A stretch of DNA of 64,000 nucleotides from contig JACKKG010000001.1 of assembly GCA_020637515.1 (NCBI GenBank), forward strand, positions 1,022,501 to 1,086,500. Direction: 5' to 3'. Below, piece by piece: positions 19,571-28,606 of the stretch. This DNA comes from Rhodobacter sp. (lineage in GTDB: Bacteria; Pseudomonadota; Alphaproteobacteria; Rhodobacterales; Rhodobacteraceae). The translations under genes and the position numbers were made by a program. The notes beneath the pieces were generated by a model, which was not told where the DNA came from, searched no databases, and worked only from the letters and a program-made list of their open reading frames with translations. The number at the start of each line of letters is the position of its first letter. The stretch's first letter is position 1.

Positions 19571-20422
19571 ATGGACACGCTGGTCCTGTTCTTGCTGAAC
19601 GCGACTTGGCAGATCGCCGCCCTGGCGCTGACCGCGCTGGGGCTGGCGCTGGTGTTCGGGCTGCTCAGGATCATGAACATGGCGCATGGTGAGTTCGTGA
19701 TGCTGGGCGCCTATGCGCCGGTGCTGGCCGCGCAATGGGGGCTACCGGCGCTGGCGGCGGTGCCGATCTGCCTGGTGCTGGTCGGCGCCATCGCCTGGCT
19801 GGTCGAACGGCTGGTGGTGCGCCATCTCTATGCCCGCATGTTTGACAGCCTGCTGGCGACCTGGGCGCTGTCGATCCTGCTGCGCAAGGGGGCCGAGCTG
19901 GCCTTTGGCCGGCAGTTCCGCAACGTCGCGGCGCCTCTCGACGGGGTCACGCGGCTGGGCACGGTGGGGTATCCCACCTATCGGCTGGCCGTTATGGCGC
20001 TGGTCCTGGCCGGGCTGCTGGGCCTGTGGCTGTGGTATCGGCGCAGCGCCACCGGCCTGCGGTTGCGGGCGATGGTGGACAATCCCGCGCTGGCCCAGGC
20101 GGCCGGCATCGACACGGCCCGCCTGTCGGCGGTGGCCTTTGTGGCGGGCTGCCTGATGGCGGGGCTGGCCGGATTGCTGCTGGCACCCACCCTCAGCGTC
20201 GCGCCTGGCATGGGGCTGGACGCGCTGATCCGTTCGTTCTTTGCGCTGATCGTTGGCGGTCTGGGCACCCTCGAGGGGTTGGGCCTGGGGGCCTCGGTGA
20301 TCGGCGGGCTGCAATCGGGGCTGAGCGCCGTCTTCACCCAGACGGCCGGGTATCTGGGCGTTCTGGTGCTGGCCATCCTCTTTCTGTGGAGGCGTCCCGA
20401 TGGGCTCTATCCTGGGCGTTAA
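19571..20422 (+). CDS. LivH/UrtB-type ABC importer permease
   Basis: 283 residues with about eight hydrophobic helices and the LivH hallmark GLLRIMNMAHGEFVMLGAY near the N-terminus. It forms one half of the inner-membrane channel with the LivM part of the next gene. The start lies one base after the stop of the binding protein, and the end overlaps the next gene by 23 bp, so translation is tightly coupled. Confidence 0.93.
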   Translation: MDTLVLFLLNATWQIAALALTALGLALVFGLLRIMNMAHGEFVMLGAYAPVLAAQWGLPALAAVPICLVLVGAIAWLVERLVVRHLYARMFDSLLATWALSILLRKGAELAFGRQFRNVAAPLDGVTRLGTVGYPTYRLAVMALVLAGLLGLWLWYRRSATGLRLRAMVDNPALAQAAGIDTARLSAVAFVAGCLMAGLAGLLLAPTLSVAPGMGLDALIRSFFALIVGGLGTLEGLGLGASVIGGLQSGLSAVFTQTAGYLGVLVLAILFLWRRPDGLYPGR

Positions 20423-22151
20423 TCTGGCCCTGTTGGCGGGTTTGCTGCTGGTGCCGCTGCTGGGGGGCAGTTTCCTGGCCTGGCAGATCGGACTGTTCCT
20501 GATCTATGGCGTCGCGGCGCAGGGCGTCGGCTTTGCCTGGGGGCGCGGCGGGTTCCTGCCGCTGGGCAATGCGCTGTTCTTTGGCCTGGGGGCCTATGGC
20601 GCGGCGACCGTTCTGCGGGCGACCGAAGGCGCGCTGGCGGTCAATCTGCTGGCGATGCTGGCCGTCGCCCTGGCCTGCGCGGCGCTGGCCTATGGGCTGG
20701 CGGTGCTGCTGTTTCGCGGGCGGATCGGGTCGGGCCCCGGGTTCTCGCTGGTTACGCTGGCGCTGGTGCTGATCGCCGGCCAGATCGCCGAGACCACGCC
20801 CGCCCTGACCGGGGGGTTCAACGGCCTGTCGGGTGTTCCGCCGCTGGCCGGCATCGACCCGTTCGGCGCCTTCTACTATGTCGTCGTCGCGCTGGTGGTG
20901 CTGGTGACCGCTGGCCTGATGCTGATCGAACGCCGGCCCGCGGGTTTGATCCTGCGCGCGCTGGTGGCGGACGAGGGGCGGCTGGAGCTGCTGGGCTTTG
21001 CCCCGCACCGGGTCAAGGGCTGGGCCTTTGCGGTCTCGGCCTTTGTCACGGCGTTGGCGGGGGCCCTGTTCGCCAGCCACCAGGGCATCGTCACGCCGCA
21101 GTCCATTGGCTTTGCGCTGTCCACCGAGCTGGTGATCTGGGCGGCGGTCGGGGGAAGGGTGTCGCCGTTGGAGCCGCTGCTGGGGGCGGTCGCGATCGGC
21201 TGGGCCACAGCCATGCTGCGCGACAGCGTGGCCTGGTGGGAGGTCGCCGTCGCCGCCATTTTCCTGCTGGTCGTGCTGTTGCTGCCGGGCGGCGCGATGG
21301 ACCTGGTCGCGCGGCTGTGGCGCCGCCTGCGGCCGGTGTCGCGCTCAAAGCCCGTGTCCCCGCTTCCCGCGCCGCCGGTGCGCGTTGCGCCGCCGCCTGG
21401 CGGTGAGCTTCGGCTCGAGGCTGTCGGCCTGGACGCGGGCGGCGTGCGGATCCTCGACGGTCTGTCGCTTGCGGCCCCGGCGGCGGGGGTGCTGTGCGTG
21501 ATCGGCCCCAATGGCGCGGGCAAGACGACGATGCTGAATGCCATCACCGGGCGGATGCCGATCCGGCAGGGGCGCATGGCGCTGGGCGGTCATGCGCTGA
21601 ACGGGCGCGCCCCGCACCAGATGCTGCGGCTGGGCATCGCGCGCAAGATGCAGGTGCCGACGGTCTTTGCCGGCCTGACCGTGGACGAGACCCTGCGCCT
21701 GGCGCTGCTGGCCGGGCGGATGCGTCCCAGCGACGCGCTGCGCCGGGCCCCGCTGCGCTGGCGTGACGACGGTCTGGATGCGTTGCTGGCCGATCCCGGG
21801 GTGCCCTTGACGGCCGAGCCCGGCAAACGGGCCGAGCATCTGCCCCAGGGGCACCGGCAGATGCTGGAACTGGCGCTGACACTGGCCGCCGACCCGCGGC
21901 TGGTGCTGCTGGACGAACCGGCGGCCGGGATGTCGCCGGCGGAAACGCAGGTCATGGTCCGGTTGATCCGCGCCTGGCAGGCCCGCACGGGCGCCTGCGC
22001 GATCGTCATCGAACACGACATGGCGCTGGTCGAATCCCTGGCAACCGAGGTCGCGGTTCTGCACCAGGGGCGCGTTCTGGCGCAGGGGGCGCTGTCCGAG
22101 ATCCGCGCCGATCCGCAGGTGGCCGCAGTCTATGCCGGAGGTCACAAATGA
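20400..22151 (+). CDS. fused LivM-type permease and LivG-type ATPase
   Basis: 583 residues joining two normally separate importer subunits. Residues 1-315 are a LivM/UrtC permease with many membrane helices. A Pro/Ser/Arg-rich linker follows (about 315-340), then a LivG/UrtD ATPase: Walker A GPNGAGKTT at 369-377, Walker B LVLLDEP with D505, and an H-loop in IEHDMALVES. The ABC signature reads LPQGH (481-485) instead of the usual LS-GQ form. GTGGAGG precedes the start. The reading frame is continuous through the junction, so it is a real fusion rather than a frameshift. It pairs with LivH and the separate LivF. Confidence 0.92.
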   Translation: MGSILGVNLALLAGLLLVPLLGGSFLAWQIGLFLIYGVAAQGVGFAWGRGGFLPLGNALFFGLGAYGAATVLRATEGALAVNLLAMLAVALACAALAYGLAVLLFRGRIGSGPGFSLVTLALVLIAGQIAETTPALTGGFNGLSGVPPLAGIDPFGAFYYVVVALVVLVTAGLMLIERRPAGLILRALVADEGRLELLGFAPHRVKGWAFAVSAFVTALAGALFASHQGIVTPQSIGFALSTELVIWAAVGGRVSPLEPLLGAVAIGWATAMLRDSVAWWEVAVAAIFLLVVLLLPGGAMDLVARLWRRLRPVSRSKPVSPLPAPPVRVAPPPGGELRLEAVGLDAGGVRILDGLSLAAPAAGVLCVIGPNGAGKTTMLNAITGRMPIRQGRMALGGHALNGRAPHQMLRLGIARKMQVPTVFAGLTVDETLRLALLAGRMRPSDALRRAPLRWRDDGLDALLADPGVPLTAEPGKRAEHLPQGHRQMLELALTLAADPRLVLLDEPAAGMSPAETQVMVRLIRAWQARTGACAIVIEHDMALVESLATEVAVLHQGRVLAQGALSEIRADPQVAAVYAGGHK

Positions 22152-22828
22152 GCCTGCAACTGGACTCCGCAAGCGGTGGATATGGCGACACCATGATCCA
22201 TCGCGCGCTCTCGCTCGATGTGCGCGCGGGCGAGGTGGTGGCCATCGTCGGCCGAAACGGCACCGGCAAGACCACGCTCGCGCGGCTCATCGCTGGCGCC
22301 TTGCCGCTGGCCGGCGGCACGATCCGTCTGGGCGCGCGACCGCTGGAGGCGATGAACGGCTGGGCGCGGGCGCGGGCCGGGATCGTGTCGATGCCGCAGA
22401 CCGGCATGGTCTTTGACGGGCTGAGCGTGCGCGAAAACCTGGTGCTGAGCGGGGCCGATGCGGATGCGATTGCCGCCATGATCGAACGGTTTCCGCGCCT
22501 CGGGGACCGGTTGGAGCAGCGGGCCGGGTCGATGTCGGGGGGCGAGCGAAAGATCCTCGGGTTCGCGCGGGCGCTCTTGATGCCGGGCCGCGCGCTGATC
22601 CTGGACGAGCCCTCGGAAGGGGTGCAACCCGAGGCCATCGACCGCATGCAGGCGCTGATCCTCGCGCGCCGTCAGGCCGGCGGGGCGGTGCTGCTGCTCG
22701 AACAGAACGTGTCGATGATCCTTGCGGTTGCCGACCGGGTTCTGGCGCTGGATGTCGGCGGCTTCACCTTTGCGCTGACGGGGCCGGAAATGACCCGCGC
22801 GGCGGTGCTGGCGGCGCTGGAACTCTGA
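22148..22828 (+). CDS. LivF/UrtE-type ABC importer ATPase
   Basis: 226 residues with Walker A GRNGTGKTT, signature MSGGERK, Walker B ALILDEPSEG and the H-loop region LLLEQNVSMI (Gln replaces the common His, as is frequent in LivF, where the motif reads EQN). It overlaps the fusion gene by ATGA. Together with the fused LivG domain it makes an asymmetric ATPase pair. Confidence 0.93.
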   Translation: MSLQLDSASGGYGDTMIHRALSLDVRAGEVVAIVGRNGTGKTTLARLIAGALPLAGGTIRLGARPLEAMNGWARARAGIVSMPQTGMVFDGLSVRENLVLSGADADAIAAMIERFPRLGDRLEQRAGSMSGGERKILGFARALLMPGRALILDEPSEGVQPEAIDRMQALILARRQAGGAVLLLEQNVSMILAVADRVLALDVGGFTFALTGPEMTRAAVLAALEL

Positions 22829-22833
22829 ACACA

Positions 22834-22853
22834 CGCCCCCCGCGACGGGGGCG
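22834..22853 (+). terminator. GC-rich hairpin after the importer operon
   Basis: CGCCCCC and GGGGGCG pair around a 6-nt loop, 5 bp after the last importer gene. There is no U tract, so it may stall rather than terminate, or it may protect the 3' end. Confidence 0.4.
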
Positions 22854-23139
22854 CGTCGGTCATCCCTGCCGGCGTGACCGGCCCCGAACCTGGCGCGCTG
22901 TGCCGCGATCCGGACGAATACGGCAATCGCTTGTGACACGTCGCCGCCCGGGGCGTTGGCGCAGGAATGGACCGCGGCCTGGCGGTCCCACGACGGTGTT
23001 TACAGAGCGGGGACAATCCCGGCCGGCGCGCCCGAAATTGTTGCGAATACGCCATAATTCCACCGCATTGGACCGACATTGATCGGGAAATGGAACAAAT
23101 CGTCTGTGCATCGTTTCTGGATCGGGTGGAGAGTTTGAC
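22854..23139 (+). promoter_or_regulatory. leader region of the polysaccharide operon
   Basis: 286 bp without a gene. The last ~130 bp are AT-richer than the surroundings (AAATTGTTGCGAATACG and on) and probably hold the promoter. GGTGGAGAG lies just before the first start codon. I see no convincing -35/-10 pair and no riboswitch fold. Confidence 0.4.
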
Positions 23140-24735
23140 ATGAATGGCACCGAATTCGACCAGGGTCATGTGTCGAGCGCGCAGACCAGCCGTCGCCCGC
23201 CGCAGATCGTGATCCCGGAACTTGCGCCCTTGCCCTTGCCGCATGTGGCTCAGGACCCGGTGCGCGTGGTCGAACCGATGTCGATCGTCTGGCAAGGCGT
23301 CGAGATGCGCACCACGCATTGGAGCGTGCACGGCTTCACCCTCGAGGCGCCGATCCCGCGCGTTCTGGCGCCAGGCGTCGGCCGTGTGTTCGACCTGACG
23401 GTGCTGATCGGCAGCGGGGCGACACGGATCGAGATGCGCGTTCAGGCGCGTGCGGACGGCAACGACGGGCCGCAACAGACCAGCTATGTGTTCGTCGATC
23501 TCGATCGTGCGCAAGCGGAAGTCCTGCACCGCATCGTCGATCACGTCGTCGCGCACAAGGCGATGAGCCTGACGCAACTGCTGAACGAAACGGAACAGAC
23601 CCGCGTCGCGCGGGTGCAGACCGGCACGCGGATGCGCAATTTCCGCACCGGGTTCCAGCTGTCCCTGGCCGGGCTGGCGCTGGCCGCCGCCGGGGCCGTG
23701 ACCTACAATCACCTGGCAACGGTCAAGGCCCGCTACGGGGCGGTTACCGCCTCGGCCACGGCGATCTCGGTGCCGGTGGCGGGGACGCTGTCGCAGATCA
23801 CCGTGGCGCCCGGCCAGCGCCTCGCGGTGGGCGACGTGCTGGGCTATGTCCAGCCCTCGGGCGGCGATCCGCGCGCCGAGGGGCTGGCCGACCGCCGCCG
23901 CGCGCTGGAATCCGAGCGCGCCGAACTGGGTTCGCGCCGCAACGCCATGGCCCAGCTTTCGACCGTTGCGATGCAGGGGCTCGACGCCGACCGCGCGCGC
24001 CTGACCGAATCCGTGCAACTGGCCGAGCGCCGCCTGGGCATCGAACGCGCGACACTGGCGTCGATGCGCGCCAGCGGTCTGCCCACGGCCGCGCGTCAGC
24101 GCGAACGCGCCGCGCAAGAGGCGGCGGTGTTGCAGGCCCAGTCCGCGGTTCTCGACGCGCGCTCGCGTCTCGATGCGTTGGCGCAAGCCGCCGTGCTGAC
24201 GCCCATGGGCATCACCCAGGGCGACCTGCGCGGCACCACGCCGACGCTGGAGACGGTGGATCTGCGGATCGCCGCGCTGGATGCGGAACTGGCGGCCATG
24301 GGGGGGACCGGTGCCGACCAGGCGCTGGGCATGCCGATCCTGTCGCCTTGCGATTGCACGGTGCAGGAGATCGCGCGCCGGCCTGGCGAATGGGCCGCGC
24401 CCGCGGATACCGTTGCCGTGCTGGTCGGTAGCGAGTCGCCGACGATTCACGCCCTGATCCTGGGCGAGACCGCGCGCGGCGTTTCGATCGGCGATTCCGC
24501 CAGCGTGCGCCTGGCCGATGGCACCAGCGTGACCGGCCATGTCGCGCGCCTGACCTACAGCGCGCATTGGCCCGGCTACACCGGGCTTCAGGACAACGTC
24601 TTTGCCGCCGACCGCTATGCAAGGGTCGAGATCACCCCCGACCGCCCGCTGCACGCGCCGGTCGGCATGGTGGCCGATGTGCAGGTCATCACCAGCGGCC
24701 TTTGGGCCTCGTTGCGCGCGACGGTGGGTGTGTGA
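23140..24735 (+). CDS. Alg44-like PilZ-membrane fusion protein of polysaccharide synthesis
   Basis: 531 residues with the Alg44 plan: a cytoplasmic PilZ-like domain (about 40-150), one membrane helix (about 170-190), then a periplasmic HlyD-type barrel and coiled coil (about 205-525). In alginate synthesis Alg44 is the c-di-GMP receptor and co-polymerase of Alg8. Here the PilZ part is degenerate: I see no RxxxR motif before it, and the second motif reads H60-W-S-V-H-G65 with His in place of Asp/Asn. It is first in a five-gene operon and overlaps the synthase by TGATG. Polymer assembly with the synthase is likely; c-di-GMP control is doubtful. Confidence 0.85.
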   Translation: MNGTEFDQGHVSSAQTSRRPPQIVIPELAPLPLPHVAQDPVRVVEPMSIVWQGVEMRTTHWSVHGFTLEAPIPRVLAPGVGRVFDLTVLIGSGATRIEMRVQARADGNDGPQQTSYVFVDLDRAQAEVLHRIVDHVVAHKAMSLTQLLNETEQTRVARVQTGTRMRNFRTGFQLSLAGLALAAAGAVTYNHLATVKARYGAVTASATAISVPVAGTLSQITVAPGQRLAVGDVLGYVQPSGGDPRAEGLADRRRALESERAELGSRRNAMAQLSTVAMQGLDADRARLTESVQLAERRLGIERATLASMRASGLPTAARQRERAAQEAAVLQAQSAVLDARSRLDALAQAAVLTPMGITQGDLRGTTPTLETVDLRIAALDAELAAMGGTGADQALGMPILSPCDCTVQEIARRPGEWAAPADTVAVLVGSESPTIHALILGETARGVSIGDSASVRLADGTSVTGHVARLTYSAHWPGYTGLQDNVFAADRYARVEITPDRPLHAPVGMVADVQVITSGLWASLRATVGV

Positions 24736-26303
24736 TGGCCGCTGCCGCCCCGCATCTGAAATATTCGCCGACGTCGAGCTATGTCATCTCGGGCGTGCTC
24801 TGGGCTTGCCTGATCGTGCTGCTGTTCGACCTGGTGCCCAGCCGCGTGCTGACCCCGGGGGACGCCGCGTTCATGGCCTCGATGGGGCTGATCGGCACCT
24901 GGCGCTGGATGTGGGGCGGGTTTCACCTGCTGCGCGCCTGGAGCTATACCCGCTCGGTGTTTCCCGCCGTCCGCCGCGACGCCGAGGCCTTTGCCCCCGC
25001 CCAAGGCCGCCACGTCGCCGTGGTCTGCCTGAGCTGGAAGATGGGCGACGAAATGAACGCCGCCGTCTATGGCAACCTGTTTCGCGATATCCTGGACTAC
25101 AGCGGGCACGGCACCGTCGTCGCCGCGGTGTCCTCGCGCGCGGACATGGCGCTGATCGCGCATGTGCATGGCTCGATCCCGGGCACCGAATACATCCGGC
25201 TTGCGTTCACCTTGCAGGACGGGACGGGAAAGCGGTCTGCGATGGCCGATGCGCTGGCCCGTCTGCGCGATCTGGGCGTGCCGACCGACTGCCCGGCGAT
25301 CTTGATGGACGGCGACACGCTGGTGCGCCCCGGCACGATTCGCGCCACCGCGCCGATCCTGTTGCACCAGCCGCGTGTCGGCGCGCTGACGCTGGACAAC
25401 ACGCCGCTGGTATCCGGCAGCACGCTGGCGCGCGAATGGTATCGCCTGCGCATGGCGCAACGGCAGGTCTACATGTCGTCGATGGCGCTGAGCAACCGGG
25501 TCCTTGTGCTGACCGGCCGCTGGTCGATGTTCCGCAGCCAGATCGTCACCGACCCGAACTTTGCCGCGAACCTGCTCGAGGACGTGATCCATCACCCCCG
25601 GCTGGGCCGGATCGTCATGCTGACCGGCGACGACAAATCGACCTGGCGCTGGGTCGTGGAACAGGGTTGGGACGTCACCTATGTGCCGGACGTGGTGATC
25701 TATTGCCTGGAATCCCTGCCCGGCAAAGGCTTTGTGCGCGACACCTTCGGCCTGCAACGGCGCTGGTTCGGCAACATGACGCGCGGCGGCTTCAAGGCGC
25801 TGAAACTGGGCCCGCGCCGGCTGGGCGTGTTCACCTGGCTGGCGCTGATGGACCAGAAGGCGTCGATGTGGACGCCCCTGTTCGGGCTGGTCTTTTTCGG
25901 CGCCGCCGCGATCCTGCACGACCCGTCATTCCTGCTGGTCTATCTGCTGTGGGTCTCGCTGACGCGCACGGTGCATTCCGGCCTGGTCGGCTTGATCGCG
26001 AAACGCTGGCATCCGATCTTTCCGCTGCTGACCTACTATGGACAGATTGGCGGCGCGGCGATCAAGATCTTCGTTTCGCACAATCCGAACGTCCAGAAAT
26101 GGACCCGTCAGAACACCGGCAGCGGGCAGGCCGACGCCAACGCCCTTGCCGCCCGGCCCCGCAGCGACTCGAAAGTGATGCTGCTGGCCTCGGTCGTCGC
26201 CTTCGTGTCGATCGTTCTCATCATCTCGAATGTCAACTCCAACTCGGCCCGTTTCGACCTGGGTGTCGAAGACATCGCCGCGGAGATCATCAATGGTTAC
26301 TGA
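24735..26303 (+). CDS. Alg8-like processive family 2 glycosyltransferase
   Basis: 522 residues. Membrane helices at the N-terminus (about 16-65) and C-terminus (about 370-510) enclose a GT2 catalytic domain with DGD at 192-194, TGDD at 297-300 (acceptor/base region) and QRRW at 341-344, the mark of processive synthases. Sequence character and gene order match Alg8, the alginate synthase subunit (494 residues in Pseudomonas). The start was set at the ATG that overlaps the Alg44-like stop. The nearby sugar-nucleotide gene is UDP-glucose dehydrogenase, so the donor is inferred to be UDP-glucuronate rather than GDP-mannuronate. Confidence 0.88.
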   Translation: MAAAAPHLKYSPTSSYVISGVLWACLIVLLFDLVPSRVLTPGDAAFMASMGLIGTWRWMWGGFHLLRAWSYTRSVFPAVRRDAEAFAPAQGRHVAVVCLSWKMGDEMNAAVYGNLFRDILDYSGHGTVVAAVSSRADMALIAHVHGSIPGTEYIRLAFTLQDGTGKRSAMADALARLRDLGVPTDCPAILMDGDTLVRPGTIRATAPILLHQPRVGALTLDNTPLVSGSTLAREWYRLRMAQRQVYMSSMALSNRVLVLTGRWSMFRSQIVTDPNFAANLLEDVIHHPRLGRIVMLTGDDKSTWRWVVEQGWDVTYVPDVVIYCLESLPGKGFVRDTFGLQRRWFGNMTRGGFKALKLGPRRLGVFTWLALMDQKASMWTPLFGLVFFGAAAILHDPSFLLVYLLWVSLTRTVHSGLVGLIAKRWHPIFPLLTYYGQIGGAAIKIFVSHNPNVQKWTRQNTGSGQADANALAARPRSDSKVMLLASVVAFVSIVLIISNVNSNSARFDLGVEDIAAEIINGY

Positions 26304-26325
26304 CCGTTTCCCCGAGGCTCTCGCC

Positions 26326-27384
26326 ATGAAACCGACCCGCAGCCTGCGCCGTCCGGCCCTGCTGTTGCTGGCCTCGGCCGTTGCCCTGTCGGCCTGCGGC
26401 GGCGTCCGGCACGAGCCGGCGACCATGCTGAGCAGCGCGCCCGGTTACACCGCCCGCCCGATCGACGGCGCGCGCCCGGTCGAGATGATCGCCATCACCC
26501 CCGCCAATGTCGGCCAGTATGCCATGCCGGCCGGGGCCGCCGCAGGGTGGAGCTATCGGCTGGGCATCGGCGATGTCGTGCAGCTTTTCGTCGTGGACGA
26601 GCCCGAAATGACCGTGCCCGGCGGCACCGATGCGGGCTATCTGGTCGAGGCCGACGGCATGATCCAGTTGCCCTTTCTGGGCCGCGTGCCGGCCAACGAC
26701 CAGACCGTGCCTGCCCTGCGGGCCGAGATCGCGCAGCGCCTGACGCGCTACATCGCCCGGCCGCAGGTCGATGTGCGGGTGACCGGGTTCAACGCGCGCC
26801 ATGTCGCCGTCGTGGGGGATGTCGCGCGGCCCAGCCGCCAGTCGCTGACCACCACGCCCCTGACCGTGATCGACGCCATCAACGCCGCCGGCGGTTTCGC
26901 GCAGGGACGCGAGAACGCGGCCGTGACCCTCATCCGCAACGGCGCCGAACAGCGCGTGGACATGCGCGGTTTCATGACCCAGGGCCTGCCGACGCCGGTT
27001 CTGCAAGATGGCGACGTGTTGCGCGTGGGCGGATGGGCCGCCCGCAGCGCCGAACCCGCGCCGGCGCGTGCGGTGCAGCTTTATCACGCTGACATGCCGC
27101 CCCGGACGATCGCACTGGGCGCCGCGCCGGTCAGCCTGGCGCAGGTCGTCGGCACGGGCGGCCCGGCCGCCCCGGGGCAGGGGGTCTATGTGCTGCGCGC
27201 CGCCCCCGGTGGGCGCGTCCAGGCGCTGACCCTCGATGCCGGCGCGGCGCTGGACCCTGCGCTGGGTGGCCAGCTGATGCTGCAAGCCGGGGACTCGGTG
27301 GTCCTCGGGGCGGTCGGGGCCACGATGGACCCGGCGCAACAGTTCAACGCCCTGACCCCGGCGCTGCGCGCCATGGCGATGTGA
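26326..27384 (+). CDS. polysaccharide export lipoprotein (OPX/Wza-like)
   Basis: 352 residues with a lipoprotein signal (lipobox LSAC-GG near residue 25). The polysaccharide export domain (about 80-180) starts YRLGIGDVVQLFVVDEPEMTV and is followed by a SLBB-type beta-grasp repeat (RHVAVVGDVARPSRQSLTTT). In this family the protein forms the outer-membrane or periplasmic export channel. The start at 26326 gives the best lipoprotein signal; an ATG at 26293 is in frame but lies within the synthase gene. No tyrosine-kinase co-polymerase (Wzc) is nearby, and the Alg44-like barrel may take its place. Confidence 0.87.
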   Translation: MKPTRSLRRPALLLLASAVALSACGGVRHEPATMLSSAPGYTARPIDGARPVEMIAITPANVGQYAMPAGAAAGWSYRLGIGDVVQLFVVDEPEMTVPGGTDAGYLVEADGMIQLPFLGRVPANDQTVPALRAEIAQRLTRYIARPQVDVRVTGFNARHVAVVGDVARPSRQSLTTTPLTVIDAINAAGGFAQGRENAAVTLIRNGAEQRVDMRGFMTQGLPTPVLQDGDVLRVGGWAARSAEPAPARAVQLYHADMPPRTIALGAAPVSLAQVVGTGGPAAPGQGVYVLRAAPGGRVQALTLDAGAALDPALGGQLMLQAGDSVVLGAVGATMDPAQQFNALTPALRAMAM

Positions 27385-27404
27385 CAGGCACAGGAGAGCG
27401 GATC

Positions 27405-28571
27405 ATGAAGATCACCGTTGCAGGACTGGGCTACGTCGGCCTCTCGAACGCGATCCTGCTGTCGCGCCAGCACGAGGTCACGGCCATCGACATCACCGCC
27501 GCCCGGGTCGCGGACGTGAACGCCGGGCGCTCGCCGATCGTCGATGCGGAGTGTTCGGACTATCTGGCCAGCGGGGCGCTGAACCTGCGCGCCACGGTCG
27601 ATCCGCACACCGCCTATGCCGGGGCCGAAATCGTCATCATCGCCACGCCGACCAACTACGACGCCGAGACGCACGCCTTCGACACCTCCAGCATCGAATC
27701 GGTGATCGCCGCCGTCACCGCGATCAACCCCGACGCCCTGATGGTCATCAAATCGACTGTTCCGGTGGGGTATGTCGCCAGCCTGAAGGCCCGCACCGGC
27801 TGCGCGAACATCCTGTTTTCGCCCGAGTTCCTGCGCGAAGGCCGCGCGCTTTACGACAACCTCCACCCCTCGCGCATCGTCGTGGGCGAGGTCAGCGCGC
27901 GCGGCGAACGCATCGCCGAGATGTTCCGCGCCGCCGCGATCAAGACCGACGTGCCCGTCCTGCTGACCCATTCGACCGAGGCCGAAGCGATCAAGCTGTT
28001 TGCCAACACCTATCTGGCGCTGCGCGTGACCTTCTTCAACGAACTGGACACGATCGCCATGGCCGACGGTCTGGATGCGCGCGAGATGATCGAAACCCTG
28101 TGCGCCGATCCGCGCGTGGGCGACCATTACAACAACCCCTCGTTCGGCTATGGCGGCTATTGCCTGCCCAAGGATTCGAAGCAGCTGCTGGCCAATTTCG
28201 GCAGCGTTCCGCAACAGATGATGCGCGCCATCGTCGAAGGCAACGATGCCCGAAAGGCTGCGCTGGCGCGGGCGATCCTGGCCCGCCAGCCGCGCCGGGT
28301 CGGGGTGCACCGGCTGGTGATGAAACAGGGGTCCGACAACTTCCGCCAGAGCGCGGTGCAGGACATCATCGCGCTGCTGGATGACGCCGGGGTCGAGATG
28401 GTCGTCTATGAACCCGCCTGGACCGAGGATACCGCGCTGGGCCACCGTGTCGAACGCGACCTGCGGTCCTTTGGCGACGCCTGCGACGTCATCATCGCCA
28501 ACCGCATGACCCCCGATCTGGTCCCCTTCGGGCCCAAGGTCTTTACCCGCGATCTGTTCGGCCAGAACTGA
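27405..28571 (+). CDS. ugd: UDP-glucose 6-dehydrogenase
   Basis: 388 residues, the length of short bacterial Ugd enzymes. It oxidises UDP-glucose to UDP-glucuronate with two NAD+. The NAD fold starts GLGYVGLSNA. The thiohemiacetal nucleophile Cys253 lies in GYGGYCLPKD, with K256/D257 after it; Lys197 and the FSPEFLREG loop are present. The start at 27405 follows CAGGAGAG. It sits 20 bp after the export lipoprotein gene in the polysaccharide operon, so it supplies the sugar donor. GDP-mannose dehydrogenase (AlgD) is a distant relative, but the length and motif set fit Ugd better. Confidence 0.88.
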   Translation: MKITVAGLGYVGLSNAILLSRQHEVTAIDITAARVADVNAGRSPIVDAECSDYLASGALNLRATVDPHTAYAGAEIVIIATPTNYDAETHAFDTSSIESVIAAVTAINPDALMVIKSTVPVGYVASLKARTGCANILFSPEFLREGRALYDNLHPSRIVVGEVSARGERIAEMFRAAAIKTDVPVLLTHSTEAEAIKLFANTYLALRVTFFNELDTIAMADGLDAREMIETLCADPRVGDHYNNPSFGYGGYCLPKDSKQLLANFGSVPQQMMRAIVEGNDARKAALARAILARQPRRVGVHRLVMKQGSDNFRQSAVQDIIALLDDAGVEMVVYEPAWTEDTALGHRVERDLRSFGDACDVIIANRMTPDLVPFGPKVFTRDLFGQN

Positions 28572-28606
28572 CAACCGCCCCACCGCAAACGCAAAGGACT
28601 GTCCCC

